Below, one piece after another: positions 10,295 to 20,899 of a stretch of 64,000 bases of DNA (within the stretch, counting starts at the first letter, position 1; every line of letters begins with the position of its first letter). The translations under genes were made by a program, and so were the position numbers. Source of the stretch: Anoplolepis gracilipes (lineage: Eukaryota > Arthropoda > Insecta > Hymenoptera > Formicidae); the NCBI RefSeq assembly GCF_047496725.1, contig NW_027328667.1, positions 648,501 to 712,500 on the forward strand, read 5' to 3'. The notes beneath the pieces are model-generated. The model had not been told where the DNA came from. It was given only the letters and a program-made list of their open reading frames with translations, and ran no database searches.

Positions 10295-10333
10295 ATTAAT
10301 AACTTAATAACTTAATAACGTTTATAGAGAAAC

Positions 10334-11234
10334 TTAAAATTTACCAATTAACTTTTGCATTATATCCTGGAACGTTTTAGTAGCATTTTCAATAGTAATT
10401 ATTCTGTTATTATGGAGTTGCTCACGTCGATTCTCTCGTTCATTAGTATGCTCAATAAATTTATCTATCCATGAAGATAATTGACGTTCAACCTTACTTT
10501 TCTTTCGATATTGACCATTGTCTGTTATATTATCTTCTGGAGATGATGATGAGAGTATTTTTTGATCTTCATCAATACTTTTCACTACTTCACTATTTCT
10601 TTTCAAGTTTGATGCAATTACAACAGGATTCACGTTTGGTTTACTTCCATACAGCTCATCCATTTCATCATAGTACCGGTAAGTTTTGCGTTTGGTTCCT
10701 GTTTGCTTATTACTATCCTTGACTCGTATATAATGTTTTCTCATGTTTGTCCATTTATCTTTAATTTGTGTCCTTGTAAAATTGTATCTATTAACTGTCA
10801 TTTGATTTTTAATTTTGTCCCACACTACATCGTTTTTAGCAGTATTCTTGAAATCATCTTGGTAATCTTTGTACAAAGTAAACAGAAGTTTCACAGCATT
10901 ATCATTCCATACAACTGAAAAGTAAAATAAACATATAAATAAACCGAGATAAATAAATACTAAAATTTATAACTGCATACAAATCAGAAAGAAAGTGATT
11001 AGTGATTCGTATATGCTTTTAGATATTAGGTAAATCTAACAATAAATATTCTATAGTAGCTACATATCTGTATTTACTGAAAAATATTAGCAATCAATTC
11101 CAATAATCACTTATTACTTACTAACAAAAAGTGCTGACTTCTGCTGAACACAACTACAATGTTACATTTTTGCTTCTTCAACATACCTGCACCCAATTGT
11201 GATATATTATTTTCACTACTATTTGAATCCGAAT
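10334..11234 (-). CDS. Myb/SANT-like DNA-binding protein, spliced
   Basis: The last exon (10914-10334) encodes about 190 residues with a Myb/SANT-like (MADF-type) domain: VVWNDNAVKLL, then VWDKIKNQM, QIKDKWTNMRKHY and KTYRYYDEMDELYG. A coiled, basic C-terminal half follows. An upstream 48-base exon (11234-11187) has an acceptor TTTCAATTTCAG and a donor GTATGT. Joining it to the last exon (acceptor ACTTTTCAG) keeps the frame through LGAV-VWND. A further upstream exon around 11350-11465 is plausible but its start is not clear. Such proteins are DNA-binding partners of PIF/Harbinger transposases or host factors derived from them. No transposase is seen here. The open frame and clean splice sites suggest it could be functional. 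Confidence 0.6.
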
Positions 11235-11239
11235 CTGAA

Positions 11240-11881
11240 ATTGAAACAATTTTTTTATGATTAATATTCACATTAACAATTTTAGTATACTTCATGTACA
11301 TATACTTTATTGTCATAAAAAATAAATAAACAATTAATATTACGTGAGTCATTCATCTGCATCCTTTCTTTATCCTTGGATTCTTGAGTTTTATTTATTG
11401 TTATAGAGAGATCAAAAAATTGTAAAACCTTTGGTGATGACGGCACTTCAGAAAGTATTCCATCTTAAAAATGCAAATAAAATAAACTCCAAAGTCAGAG
11501 TGCACCAACATTATTTTGAATTTAAACGAGACAACATATATATTAATAATTAATATTATAATAATATATATATTAATAATAATTAAATAATAATTAATTA
11601 TAACATATATATTAAAGAATCATGAACGGCAATTTTGTACTTGTAAAAGGTCGGCATATTTTAACAGTAGACGAAAATGAAATAAGTAGAGGTGAAAACG
11701 GTAGACTGTTAATTTACGATAATATGAGTAAGTATTTTAATGATATAGGTTATAAATCAAAGTTTTTTATTTCTACGTTATTTTGCCTTCAAAATGAGAC
11801 TTAAATATATCTGTCTTTACTTTTCTTTCTAAATAAATATACTTATTTAAAGAAAGATAAAGACAGATATACATAGAAGTC

Positions 11882-11925
<44 letters not shown>

Positions 11926-11934
11926 AGTACTAAA
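11240..11934. other. AT-rich stretch without a clear gene; probable left edge of element C
   Basis: Mostly AT-rich sequence with a TA microsatellite at 11885-11922. A plus-strand frame of 60 residues at 11622-11804 has no recognisable features and no relatives in the window. The left boundary of element C should lie in or near this stretch, but I could not find its terminal repeat. Confidence 0.4.
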
Positions 11935-12438
11935 CGTAACGTCGATATCACGATTATTTTGTGTGACTATCCAGCATTTTAGTTTATAAGCATTGTGTAA
12001 TGCGCAACGGAAGATTCCAAAATTCCAAAATCCGTGGTGAGAGCAATATCGTCCGTCTTCTTCTTTTGACGTTAGGTTTTTAAATGTCGGGGAGATATCT
12101 TCCAAATTATTTATATCTCTGGAAAGTATATTCCGCAAGTAGCTTGCTTTTTCGTTGCCTCTAACGTAAATGTAACGCACACGTCTTGTAATTTCGCGCA
12201 AATGTGAAATAAAATATTTCAGATTAGTTTCACCGTCGAACCACTCGATACCGTGATAATTTTGCGAGAGCCAATTGTTTTTTCGTCTTGCTTTTGCGGA
12301 TAATTCTCCAAATGGATGTAGAGGCATCATTATCCAATGGCCGACGATTGGGGCGTCAATCGAGACAATGGCGACTTCCTTTGGGATAAATTTATCGTTG
12401 ATATCACGGAAGCCTTGTATGTCGATGACTATGTCCAT
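11935..12438 (-). CDS. Exonuclease-like protein of unknown function, element C copy
   Basis: About 168 residues from ATG at 12438, starting MDIVIDIQGF. Conserved points shared with the element B copy (20900-21391) are D-x-QGF at the start, KEVAIV about 20 residues on, a WL-x(4)-HGI/L-x-W block, YVRGNEKASYL (YVKGYQKREWL in B), and a C-terminal Cys/His set ending CALHNAYKLKCW. An Asp plus nearby Glu at the start and a Lys-rich strand later resemble an RNase H-fold 3'-5' exonuclease (DEDD type), but I infer this from pattern only. It lies directly after the capsid gene, as in element B. The frame continues into a TA microsatellite, so the true end is taken near 11935. Confidence 0.6.
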
Positions 12439-12636
12439 ATTGTGAAAATTTATGTGCTTACAATGACAAAGTGTAACCTCCTTACGAAACGCTCGTGGTC
12501 ACGAATGAAACTAAATCTTCTTTTGTTACAATACACGTTTTTGGAAAACACGGCGATATCGATATTTTATTCGAAAGTGGAGGGGAAATTTTTAACCGAG
12601 TATTACACTACGAGGCATAAATCGCGCATAGATAAA

Positions 12637-13356
12637 CTAGCCGGAAAAATCGACGATGACTTGACGCGACGCGTCAATTTCTATCATATTATCGAACTCT
12701 GCGTAAACAATACAGTTAACGGTCTCGGCGAGAGCTCTTTCGAATCGCACTTCTAATCGCAAACTTCCATGTTTCACAAGATTCCAATAGCCGGCACAAT
12801 TAGCGGACAAATTGGGTGTAAGGTCAAAAGCAAATAACGTATATCCCTTAAAATAATCCTTTCTGCTTATAGAATTTCCTTCATTCAAAAAATGGATACT
12901 TGTTCCCGAAAAAAGCGTTTGATAAGCTTCAACATAAAGCGGTTCTTCAACCGAGAAAACCGGCTGTAAGGGCCTACTGGGAATTTGCGTACCATCAACA
13001 TACATCGAAAAGAAATTTATACCCCAATTTTTAAAATTAAACGGATTTAATTTTCTATCACCATTAAATGCTTTATTATTGACGAAGCCGACTATTATTC
13101 GTTTCGGTAGTTGACCTAATATTGCATTATCTATTGATTCCGCCATTATCCCGCCATGAATCGTAAAAGTTTTACCTCGACTCTAGTAAGTGGATACTTG
13201 GCAGTAACTTTACTCAACATTCTAGCGTGTGCGAGTAACATCCCGGCGCTTATTTTCGCTCTTCTCACAAGTAAGCTGGCATCCAATATATGAATTTTCG
13301 ATAAACTGTTACTTTCCATGAGACAAAATGAATCTTTCGAGAGTAGTGTGATAGTA
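12637..13356 (-). pseudogene. Double jelly-roll major capsid protein, element C, 5' part missing
   Basis: Hexon-like capsid protein of the Polinton type, related to the nematode protein family known as F54H12.2-like. The open part (ATG 13146) has LGQLPKRIIVGFV, FNGDRKLNPFNF, LYVEAYQTLFSG, GYTLFAFDLTP and LRLEVRFERAL, ending VIVDFSG. Coding similarity continues upstream in another frame (LLVRRAKISAG, AKYPLTRVEVK) to the edge of element B at 13356; a one-base deletion near 13160 causes the shift. The N-terminal half is absent: on the other side of element B the sequence is integrase, not capsid. Element C therefore lost the middle of this gene before or during the nesting. Confidence 0.8.
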
Positions 13357-13800
13357 GAGATTCTAAGCCATGGGGCTCCGAGGGGGGTACGGGGGCGGGG
13401 GTATCTGGGAGGCGCGAGGGGTATGGTGTTACGGAAAGAGGGGGGGGGTAAAGGGTCCTACATACGTTCGAAAGCAGATGTTTATCTTTGTGGTTGATTT
13501 TATAGCCGAGGGCATTTTAGAAGTCATAAAACTGTTTTTTTTCTAATTTTATAATCATTTTATGGTCATTATATTATTAGGATTTTAAGCGCCGACGTTC
13601 GGCAGCTTTGCACCCTCGCGGAAAATCTCCCATAAAACTGGAGCGAAACATCTTCCATAGTTTTTAAGGAAAGAACTGCAACTGCAAGGTGTTTATCTTT
13701 GTGGTTTATTTATAGCCGGGGGCATTTTAGAAGCCATAAAAGTCGTGGGAAAACAATAGAAATTTTTGGCCGACGCTGCGACAAACATGTCGTTTTTATA
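13357..13800. repeat. Left terminal inverted repeat of element B
   Basis: It matches the reverse complement of 24870-25439. Shared blocks in order are ATTCTAA at the tip, a G-rich tract, GGGTCCTA, GATGTTTATCTTTGTG, TATAGCCG, CATAAAACTG, GGATTTTAAGCGCCG, CGTTCGGCAGCTTTG, CCCATAAAACTGGAG and GAAATTTTTGG. The left copy is shorter because some modules are repeated in the right copy. The stretch 13800-13980 up to the first gene holds nothing else recognisable. Confidence 0.8.
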
Positions 13801-13980
13801 AATGCAAAAGCGTTGACGTTCGATAGGATGTGTTAAGACAGCATTAGGCGAAATATAAGAAGAATGAGAGCCCCGTCAAACCATAGTACGATTTGAAAGG
13901 GCATAGAGGAAGCTGTGGAAAAAAAAATTTGAGTGGTTACTGTCAGGTATTAGAATTGTTAGTGTCACAATAGTGAATAA

Positions 13981-14229
13981 ATGGAAAATATTAATTTCGA
14001 AGCGATAATAGACGAATCGTCAGACGAAGAGCATGCGTTGTTGGACGATAGTAATTATATTAGTAATTACAGTAATACCAATTTTGACAACGTAGTGGAA
14101 AATGAACAACTCCGTGCGCAAAATCAACGTAAGATTTGCGCCATACACTTTTATTATTCAACGGGTGGTGCTCTAGCTCTCTGTATAATAATGTCGCCTA
14201 ATATGTGTTATGTTTGCACACAAAAATAG
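13981..14229 (+). CDS. Small acidic Cys-containing protein, element B
   Basis: An 82-residue frame from ATG at 13981. The N-terminal half is acidic (IDESSDEEH) and the end carries ICAIHFYYSTGGA and NMCYVC. It resembles a shortened form of the element A protein at 7503-8030. It lies just inside the terminal repeat and a few bases before the polymerase start at 14239. The function is unknown; a second Cys pair present in the longer copy is missing here. Confidence 0.45.
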   Translation: MENINFEAIIDESSDEEHALLDDSNYISNYSNTNFDNVVENEQLRAQNQRKICAIHFYYSTGGALALCIIMSPNMCYVCTQK

Positions 14230-14238
14230 AGAGAAAAA

Positions 14239-17200
14239 ATGGAAAACGTGCAGCAGAAAGAACGCGACTTGTAGGAGCGTTCCCACCAAGTCACCACATT
14301 GGGTGAATATTTTGGATGGCTGCAGCATTGCGAGGAGTTTATTGAAGAGCTTGAAGAACGCAGCCGTGTCAAGCGTCCGCGATTCTCAATCGGAAATAGA
14401 CAATCTTTAGTGACAAGAATTGCGCGACTCGAGGGTGCAAAAACTCGATTGCAGAGACAGTTTATACCCAGTGGTGGTGATTATAGTAGTGAAAATAACG
14501 CGGAGAGACTCATGTGGTGAGAGATTGATGCGGCGTTTGAGAGCCGCATCTTGACTAGTGCGGTTATAAATTATAATCACATCGAACCTCGTCAATTTTT
14601 GGAAGATGCGAGTGACATTGTGCTCAAGCACGTGTGAGACGTTATGCAAAAACACAACAGTGTGAAAGTGAATACAGTGTTTAACGGCGAGTTTGTGGCG
14701 GGCGATAAGCATGCCAATAAATTAATCAATACGAGAAACTGTGAACTCTTACATACATCCGATTTACGCGAGTGGTATGAGCGGCGAGTCGTCGAGCCAA
14801 TCCTCGCATCGCTCGAAGAATTTCAGAAACGCGATAGCGGATGGGCATTATCGCGTATACTAAATTTGACTGTAAATATAAATAAATATAATCCTATGCG
14901 CGCCGGATGTTACGTGCAATTATCGCGAAAGATAATAATGAAACGAGCAATGGTTAACGTGCAATCTAAAGACAATGCATGTTTTGCGTGGGCGGTAGTG
15001 GCTGTTTTGTATCCAGCTGAAAGATGCACACACCGACAATCATCGTACTCGCATTATACAACAGTACTGAATCTCCAAGATATTGAGTTTCCAGTCACTA
15101 TTAATCAAATTAAAAAATGTGAAATTTATAATGACATTTCAATCAACGTGTACAGTTTTGAAAACGAAAACATTGTCCCTATTCGCCTTACGGAGCAAAA
15201 GAGAGAAAAGCACGTCAACTTGCTCTACGCAAGATGTGCAAGATATCGGACATTTTGCATGGATCAAGAATCTATCTAGACTTGTTAGTATGCAATTCAG
15301 CAAACACAAGACTAAAAAATATATCTGAGATCGGTATGTATATTTAATAAAACTCTAAAAATATTTAAAACAAGGATATAAAAATTTTAACTTTTATTTT
15401 ACAGATGCATGCACTATTTTCACTCGGTCGAGAAATTGCAATCACATACAGTAGACTGTGGAAAAATGAATGACTGCGCTATCCGGTTACCGAGCGATAA
15501 GGATAAGTGGCTCGCATTCACCAACTACAATAGGAAGGAGCGACTACCTTTCGTCGTGTACGCCGACCTGGAGTGCGTTTTGGTGAAAAAAGAAGAAGAA
15601 AATTTTTATCAACATCACCAAGTATTTAGTATGGCTTATTATGTACATTGCTCGTACGATAATTCGTTATCCGCGTATCATTCTCGTCGCAAAGCCAATT
15701 GCGTTGCATGGTTCACCAACGAACTTAAAAATTTGGCGCAACGTGTAGAAAATATTTTAACAACCAATGCCCCCATGGTAAATTTAACACAAAATGAATG
15801 GAAAGAATTTCGAAGTGCGACTCAATGTCATATATGTGAGAAACCATTTGTAGAAGATGATACGCGCGTACGCGATCATTGTCATTTGACCGGGAGGTAC
15901 AGAGGTCCCGCGCATTCAAATTGCAATCTAAATTACACAGAATCTTTTTGCATTCCAATAGTATTTCACAATTTATCTGGTTATGATTCTCACTTTATAA
16001 TCGAGGAAATAGCCACAGCGTTCGAAGGAGGAATCGATTTACTTCCGATAACAAAAGAAAAATAAATTTCACTTACAAAACATGTTAAAAGTACGAAAGA
16101 CAAACCGGGAAATCACATTAAATTACGTTTCATAGATTCATATAAATTTCTCACAACAAGTCTCGACAAATTGGCGTCTTTTCTGAGCAAGGATAAACTC
16201 AAAATTTTACAATCGGAATATAAAAATTTATCCGCCGAAGATTTCAATTTATTAACAAGAAAAGGTGTCTTCCCGTACGAGTACATTGACTGCGTAGATA
16301 AATTGCAAGATGCGTGTTTACCATCGCGAGAATCATTTTACAGTTCCTTGACTGGTAACACAGTATCTGAGAGCGATTACGCTGAGACTGTGTGGAAGCG
16401 AGTCTCCATTCGAACGCTAGGCGAATATAGCGATCTGTATTTAAAAATCGATGTTTTGTTATTAGCAGACATTTTTGAAAATTTCCGAGAGAGTTGTATC
16501 AAGAGTTATGGGCTCGACCCCGCGTATTACTATATTCTTCCCGGTTACACGTGGGACGCCATGTTAAAGCATACGAAAATTATATTTGAATTACTCACAG
16601 ACATTGACATGGTTATGTTTATCGAACGAGGTATACGCGGTGGTCTGAGTCAATGTTCCAACAGGTACGCGCGTGCTAATAACAAGTACATGCAGTCGTA
16701 TGACTCATCGAAACCATCAACGTACTTGATGTATTTCGATGTTAATAATTTATACGGATGGACAATGTGTTGGGCCAACCATTGCCCTACGCCGATTTTC
16801 AGTGGATCGATAATGTTTCCAATTTTGATGTATCATCGATCGCGCTCGATTCGTCTACAGGCTACATCCTCGAAGTCGATCTCGAGTATCCGTAGCATCT
16901 TCACGATTCTGACACTACCTACCGTTTTGTCCGACACGCGACAAACCACCCGCCAAGCGCGAGGGCAAGCTTCTCGCAACTGTATACAATAAGAAGCGTT
17001 ACGTTAGAAGTGATACACTACCGCAACCTGCAGCAATGTTCACGTCACGGTCTTCGTGTTACAAAAATTCATCGTATATTACAATTCATCTCCGTGGCTT
17101 CGTACTTATATAGAACTCAACACAAAATTTAGAACACTGGCAAAAAATGATTTTGAAAAAAATTTGTACAAACTAATGAATAATGCAGTGTTTGGCAAAA

Positions 17201-17954
17201 CGATGGAAAATGTGCGCAATCGCGTAGATGTTAAACTTTTAACAAAATGAGACGGAAGGTACGGCGCAGAGACATTGATTGCAAAACCAAATTTTCATAG
17301 CAGAAGCATTTTTTCGGAAAATCTAATCGCTGTAGAATTACGTAAACTCGAGGTGAAATTTTACAAACCAATTTACGTAGGTATGTGTATTCTCGATATA
17401 TCCAAGACATTTGTACGAATTTCACCACGATTATATGGTACCAATGTATCGGGAGAGATGCAAAGTCATGTACACTGATACGGATAGTCTTATATATCAT
17501 TGAGTGCGACGATGTGTACGAGAATATGAAACGCGACATCAGCAGATTTGATACGAGCGACTATGCGATAGACAATGCGTACGATATACCGCTCGTGAAT
17601 AAAAAGGTACCGGGTCTAATGAAGGATGAAAACAACGGTACCATAATGACCGAATTTGTCGGGCTTAGAGCAAAAATGTATGCGTTGCGCGTGGATGGTA
17701 AGAAGGATACGAAAAAGGTAAAAGGCGTCAAGAGTAACGTTGTTGCGAGAACGATAACGTTTGACGATTACACGCGGTGTTTGAACGAAGAGATTGAAAT
17801 AACGCGTAGTCAGTCGTATATAAGATCAAAATTACACAAGGTATACACCATTCGCGAAACAAAAATTGCTCTAAGTCCGTACGACAAGCGGTATATCGTA
17901 CAACTACTGATACGTTACCGTGAAGACATTATAAGATATCTTTATAAAATATAA
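14239..17954 (+). pseudogene. Protein-primed family B DNA polymerase, element B
   Basis: Same gene as 2060-5797. The start is ATG 14239, soon followed by an in-frame TAG. The N-terminal block contains NVQSKDNACFAW. An intron at 15334-15404 (donor GTATGT, acceptor TTTTACAG) joins a Cys/His stretch ending HYFHSVEKLQSH. Then come VVYADLECVL (exo I), the endonuclease VII-like block CHICEKPF to DHCHLTGRYRG to HSNCNLNY, FHNLSGYDSHF (exo II), DLYLKIDVLLLAD (exo III), motif A DVNNLYGW, motif B KLMNNAVFGKT and motif C TDTDSL. Stops lie at 14518, 14635, 15316 and 16063, with frameshifts near 15230, 16780, 17080 and 17490. The gene cannot make full-length protein. It is tail to tail with the integrase. 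Confidence 0.9.
15334..15404 (+). other. Spliceosomal intron in element B polymerase
   Basis: A 71-base AT-rich intron with donor TCG-GTATGTA and acceptor TTTTACAG. Joining the exons gives codons for D-R-C-M-H-Y-F-H in the same frame as EKLQSH. Element A has an intron at the equivalent point. A Cys codon just before the donor has become TGA in this copy. Confidence 0.7.
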
Positions 17955-18093
17955 TGTGTGATTTTTTTCTTGTATGTATATTTCATATTTTATATATTGT
18001 AATGATTATTGGAAAGGATGTATTAATAAAGATTTTGTATATTTCAAATATTTCATATATTTTTATATTGAATACATTGTATTTCTTATAAAA

Positions 18094-19083
18094 TTAAATT
18101 ACATAATCCTTATCTACCCAAGAATTGTGCGAACTAACAAATCTCAGCCATTTCACGTAAACCTTGTCACCCCTCTTGCACAGTACTTTCTCCACGAGAT
18201 ACACATCTGAATAATTCGCGCGATGCAACTCGTGCTCGTAAAACGCTCCAGCGATAGATTTTTTGCGATAATCCTCGAGTAGATATGTTACGGGATTAGT
18301 ATGTTGTACTTTAACATGCTTAAATACCTCGGTTGTCCAGTTTGGTGTGTAACCCTTTTCGAAAAGTTTTTTGTATTTGCTAACGCGTACCAGGTCACCT
18401 ACTTTAAACTTTGCAGGAGCAGCAATTTTTATACTGTTGTATACCGTATTTAAAAGTCTATCAGCGATCGTGGGAGTAATATCGATAGGTCTTATATTGA
18501 TAGTGCGATATTTTCGCGTGTTATATTCTGCAACGAGTCGGGATAGCGCGTCGATCCACTTGTAAGTTCCGTTCAGCGTAAACATCTTCAACATGTCGTT
18601 CTTCAGCGTGCGATTGACTCGCTCGACGACAGACTCCTTCAATACCGAATATGTGGAATAGTGATTAATGTTATGTTTCCGTATAAGCCGTTGCACATCG
18701 GTATTGTAAAATTCCTTTCCGTTATCAGTTTGCATGTTTTTCGGGCATCTCTTGCTATCTCGAATTATTTTGGCGATTGCATCAGCCGTCTCGCTTTCAC
18801 CTTTACTCTTGAGTGGTACAGCCCATGCATACTTGCTCAACACATCGATGACGGTGAGTATGTAGTGGTAACCTTTGTTGAAACGAGAATACGGACGCAT
18901 CTCGACGATGTCGGCTTGCCACAGATCATCGTATCCCCGCACTATGACGTGTCTTCGGGGAAAATTTTTTCTCGCCGGCGCGTGCAGTTCGTTCACCAAC
19001 TGTCGTCTCTCCAAACTATGTTGATTCTTTGCTTTGTCAGTTTTTCTCGATGCCCGTTTGTTGTTCGCTTTTTTTTCAGTCAT
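18094..19083 (-). CDS. Integrase (rve, DDE) with chromodomain, element B, intact
   Basis: A complete 329-residue frame from ATG at 19083. Residues 1-45 are basic. The catalytic core has Asp58 (LWQADIVEM), Asp120 (QTDNGKEF) and Glu154 (SVVERVNRTLK), a DDE spacing close to retroviral integrases. An SH3-like basic region (FKVGDLVRVSK) and a C-terminal chromodomain-like module (YLVEKVL, YVKWLRF, NSWVDKDYV, residues about 290-329) follow. It would cut and join element ends, giving the 6-bp duplication seen around element B; the chromodomain may direct it to marked chromatin. It converges on the polymerase. It is the only long replication or integration gene in the window with no visible break. Confidence 0.92.
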   Translation of the reverse strand: MTEKKANNKRASRKTDKAKNQHSLERRQLVNELHAPARKNFPRRHVIVRGYDDLWQADIVEMRPYSRFNKGYHYILTVIDVLSKYAWAVPLKSKGESETADAIAKIIRDSKRCPKNMQTDNGKEFYNTDVQRLIRKHNINHYSTYSVLKESVVERVNRTLKNDMLKMFTLNGTYKWIDALSRLVAEYNTRKYRTINIRPIDITPTIADRLLNTVYNSIKIAAPAKFKVGDLVRVSKYKKLFEKGYTPNWTTEVFKHVKVQHTNPVTYLLEDYRKKSIAGAFYEHELHRANYSDVYLVEKVLCKRGDKVYVKWLRFVSSHNSWVDKDYVI

Positions 19084-19099
19084 TTTCGTTTATCGTTCT

Positions 19100-19260
19100 T
19101 TAATAGCCGTTCTTGACCTGTTCTGACCTGTTCTTGACCTGTTCTTGACCTGTTCTGACCTGTTCTTGACCTGTTCTAACCTGTTCTTGATCTGTTCTTG
19201 ACCTGTTCGTAGCCGTTCTTGACCTGTTCTTGCGTTGTTCACCGCCGTCCTTCACCCATT
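19100..19260 (-). repeat. GACCTGTTCTT minisatellite
   Basis: Tandem copies of an 11-12 base unit related to GACCTGTTCTTG, degenerating toward 19640 into irregular GTAGCCGTTC/GATAGCTGTTCG units. It lies just downstream of the coiled-coil gene and probably grew from its 3' coding part: the minus-strand frames through it (19100-19525, 19398-19646) read low-complexity Gln, Ser and Asn repeats. Confidence 0.7.
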
Positions 19261-19642
19261 CGAAAATCGTTCTTGACCCGTTCGCAGCCTTTTTCGCAGT
19301 CGTTTTTGACTCATTCGTAGCCGCTTCTGACCCGTTCGTAGCCTCGTTCACAGACGTCTTTTGACCGATCGTAGGAGTTCTTGAGTTGTTTGTAACCTTA
19401 AGTGTAACCGTTAAGAACGTGTTCGTAGCCTCGTTCGCAGCCCTGCTTGAGATGCTGATAGCCTCGTTCGAAGCTGTTGCAGCTGCTGCTGCTGCTGCTG
19501 CTAGGTCGTTCACTGCCACTGCCACTCATTGTAGTTAGATAGCAGTTCGATAATTCTTCGTAGCTGTTCGATAATTGTTTGCAGCCATTCGATAATCCTT
19601 CGTAGCTGTTCGATAACCGTTTGATAGCCGCTCCTAACCCGT

Positions 19643-19921
19643 TCACTGATGCTCATTCAGGTTGATAGCTGTTTCTGAGTTAGCGTTAGCTGGGCATTGA
19701 AGTTCGTTTAGCACAATCTGTATTGCTCGCACGTCCTTCTCAAGCGAAGTCAGCTTCTCGTCTGATTCTTTCTGTCGATTCATTAATCTTTTAACGCAGG
19801 ACTCCACGTACAGTTTGTTGACGGCATCGGGGTCAACCTCTGGTTGCGCTACACGGCGAATCTTACGCGACCTCGCATCGAAGTCTGTAACGACGCGACA
19901 CAGAGCGTTTTTCGTGCACAT
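19643..19921 (-). CDS. Coiled-coil protein with DAVNK-type motif, fibre-like
   Basis: 92 residues from ATG at 19921. The start is basic (VTDFDARSRKIRRVAQP), followed by DPDAVNKLYVESCVKRL and a heptad-like coiled coil (KESDEKLTSLEKDVRAIQIVLNEL). The pattern hydrophobic-x-x-P-x-x-x-x-DAVNK-x-YV is well known from trimeric phage tail-fibre shafts, so a trimeric virion or spike protein is a reasonable guess. It starts next to the protease and capsid remnants on the other strand. The frame probably once continued into the repeat region to 19100. Confidence 0.5.
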   Translation of the reverse strand: MCTKNALCRVVTDFDARSRKIRRVAQPEVDPDAVNKLYVESCVKRLMNRQKESDEKLTSLEKDVRAIQIVLNELQCPANANSETAINLNEHQ

Positions 19922-19929
19922 AACTTTTG

Positions 19930-20095
19930 ACAATCTTCGGCCGCCGAATGAATTGGTGCGATATTTAAATGTGACAAAAATAGAATATAATCACACATCC
20001 TATCAAACTTATAATCAAAGCATCTGCGGACAATTGTGCTTGCAATTTCTCCGAACGGTCGATGCACGCGAATTTAAAGACATACATTGCGATCG
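19930..20095 (+). pseudogene. Adenain-like cysteine protease, C-terminal remnant
   Basis: The plus strand reads RPPNELVRYL, then YNQSICGQLCLQFLRTVDA. The string Q-x-x-CG-x-x-C-x-x-FL is the catalytic Cys region of adenovirus-type (Ulp1-fold) proteases, which mature virions in Polintons and adenoviruses. The His and Asp parts expected upstream are absent: left of about 19930 the plus strand is the antisense of the coiled-coil gene. The remnant runs in frame into the capsid-like sequence, so deletions have fused two gene pieces. Confidence 0.55.
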
Positions 20096-20098
20096 CGC

Positions 20099-20801
20099 AA
20101 TGGCAACAATTGTTTGCTTGACACAATGTCTGCTTGGAGCTTCGACGCTGGAGCCTGTGATCAACATATTCAAGATACAATGGCGAATGCCAAATGTGTT
20201 GTTGAGTGAAATTAAAAAGCTGTCTATGCTGCGCGCTCTGGAAAGCGGACGCTACCTCAGCATGGGTTTTCGCTCGTGGGATCTGTACGAGTTTCCGCTG
20301 TTGCAGCATACAACCAAGCATTCGTGGGCCATTAAAACCGCGACTCAGCTGGAGAAACCACGATACGTTATCTCTGCTCTGCAGACAGGCCGGAAGAATG
20401 TTATGTCCGAAGATGCGAGTAAATTCGACGACTGTAAATTAACAAACATGAAACTTTATTTGAACTCGGAATGTTATCCGTGCGACGACATGAATCTGGA
20501 TTTCGATAAAGACAGATGGTCGATTCTGTACGACACGTACGCGCGTTTCTGCAAAAACTATTATGGATACGAGTACCTCGAACCGAGTCTCACCGTCTCA
20601 TTGTTTCTACATTACGGTCCGTTTGTGATCATCGATTGTTCTTGACAAAACGAATTGGTCAAGAGTGCAACCGTGGATGTGCGATTGGAATTTGAGTGTA
20701 AGGAGAATGTGTCTAATAATACGACTGCGTACTGTCTCATCATACACGATCGCGTGATCTAGTACAACCCGTTGACCAACGTTGTGCGTAAAATTACCTA
20801 A
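20099..20801 (+). pseudogene. Double jelly-roll major capsid protein, element B, N-terminus missing
   Basis: Capsid protein remnant of about 230 codons. Conserved pieces include FRSWDLYEFPLLQ, KTATQLEKPRYVI, LTNMKLYLNSECYP, NLDFDKDRW and FLHYGPFVIIDCS, then (after TGA 20643-20645) VDVRLEFECKENV and AYCLIIHDRV, TAG at 20759-20761, and TAA at 20799-20801. The order of strands and the RLEF/YCLII pair parallel LRLEVRF/NCIVYAEF of the element C capsid (12637-13356), so I read both as the C-terminal jelly roll of the same fold in two diverged families. The first half is missing; the join to protease sequence lies near 20095. Confidence 0.7.
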
Positions 20802-20899
20802 GTGTTTGCGGCAATAATTTAGAGAGGGGAAGCAAGATATAAATCCAAGTGTTATGAGATGGTTGTCATTCTTCTTAACTGACGAAGAGAGATCTCGTC

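Noticed and set aside
12337..12756. 139-residue plus-strand frame
   Set aside because: It is antisense to the exonuclease-like and capsid genes, which have recognisable motifs.
19398..19646. Ser/Asn-rich minus-strand frame as a separate protein
   Set aside because: It reads through degenerate GTTCG-type repeats downstream of the coiled-coil gene and is probably eroded 3' sequence of that gene.
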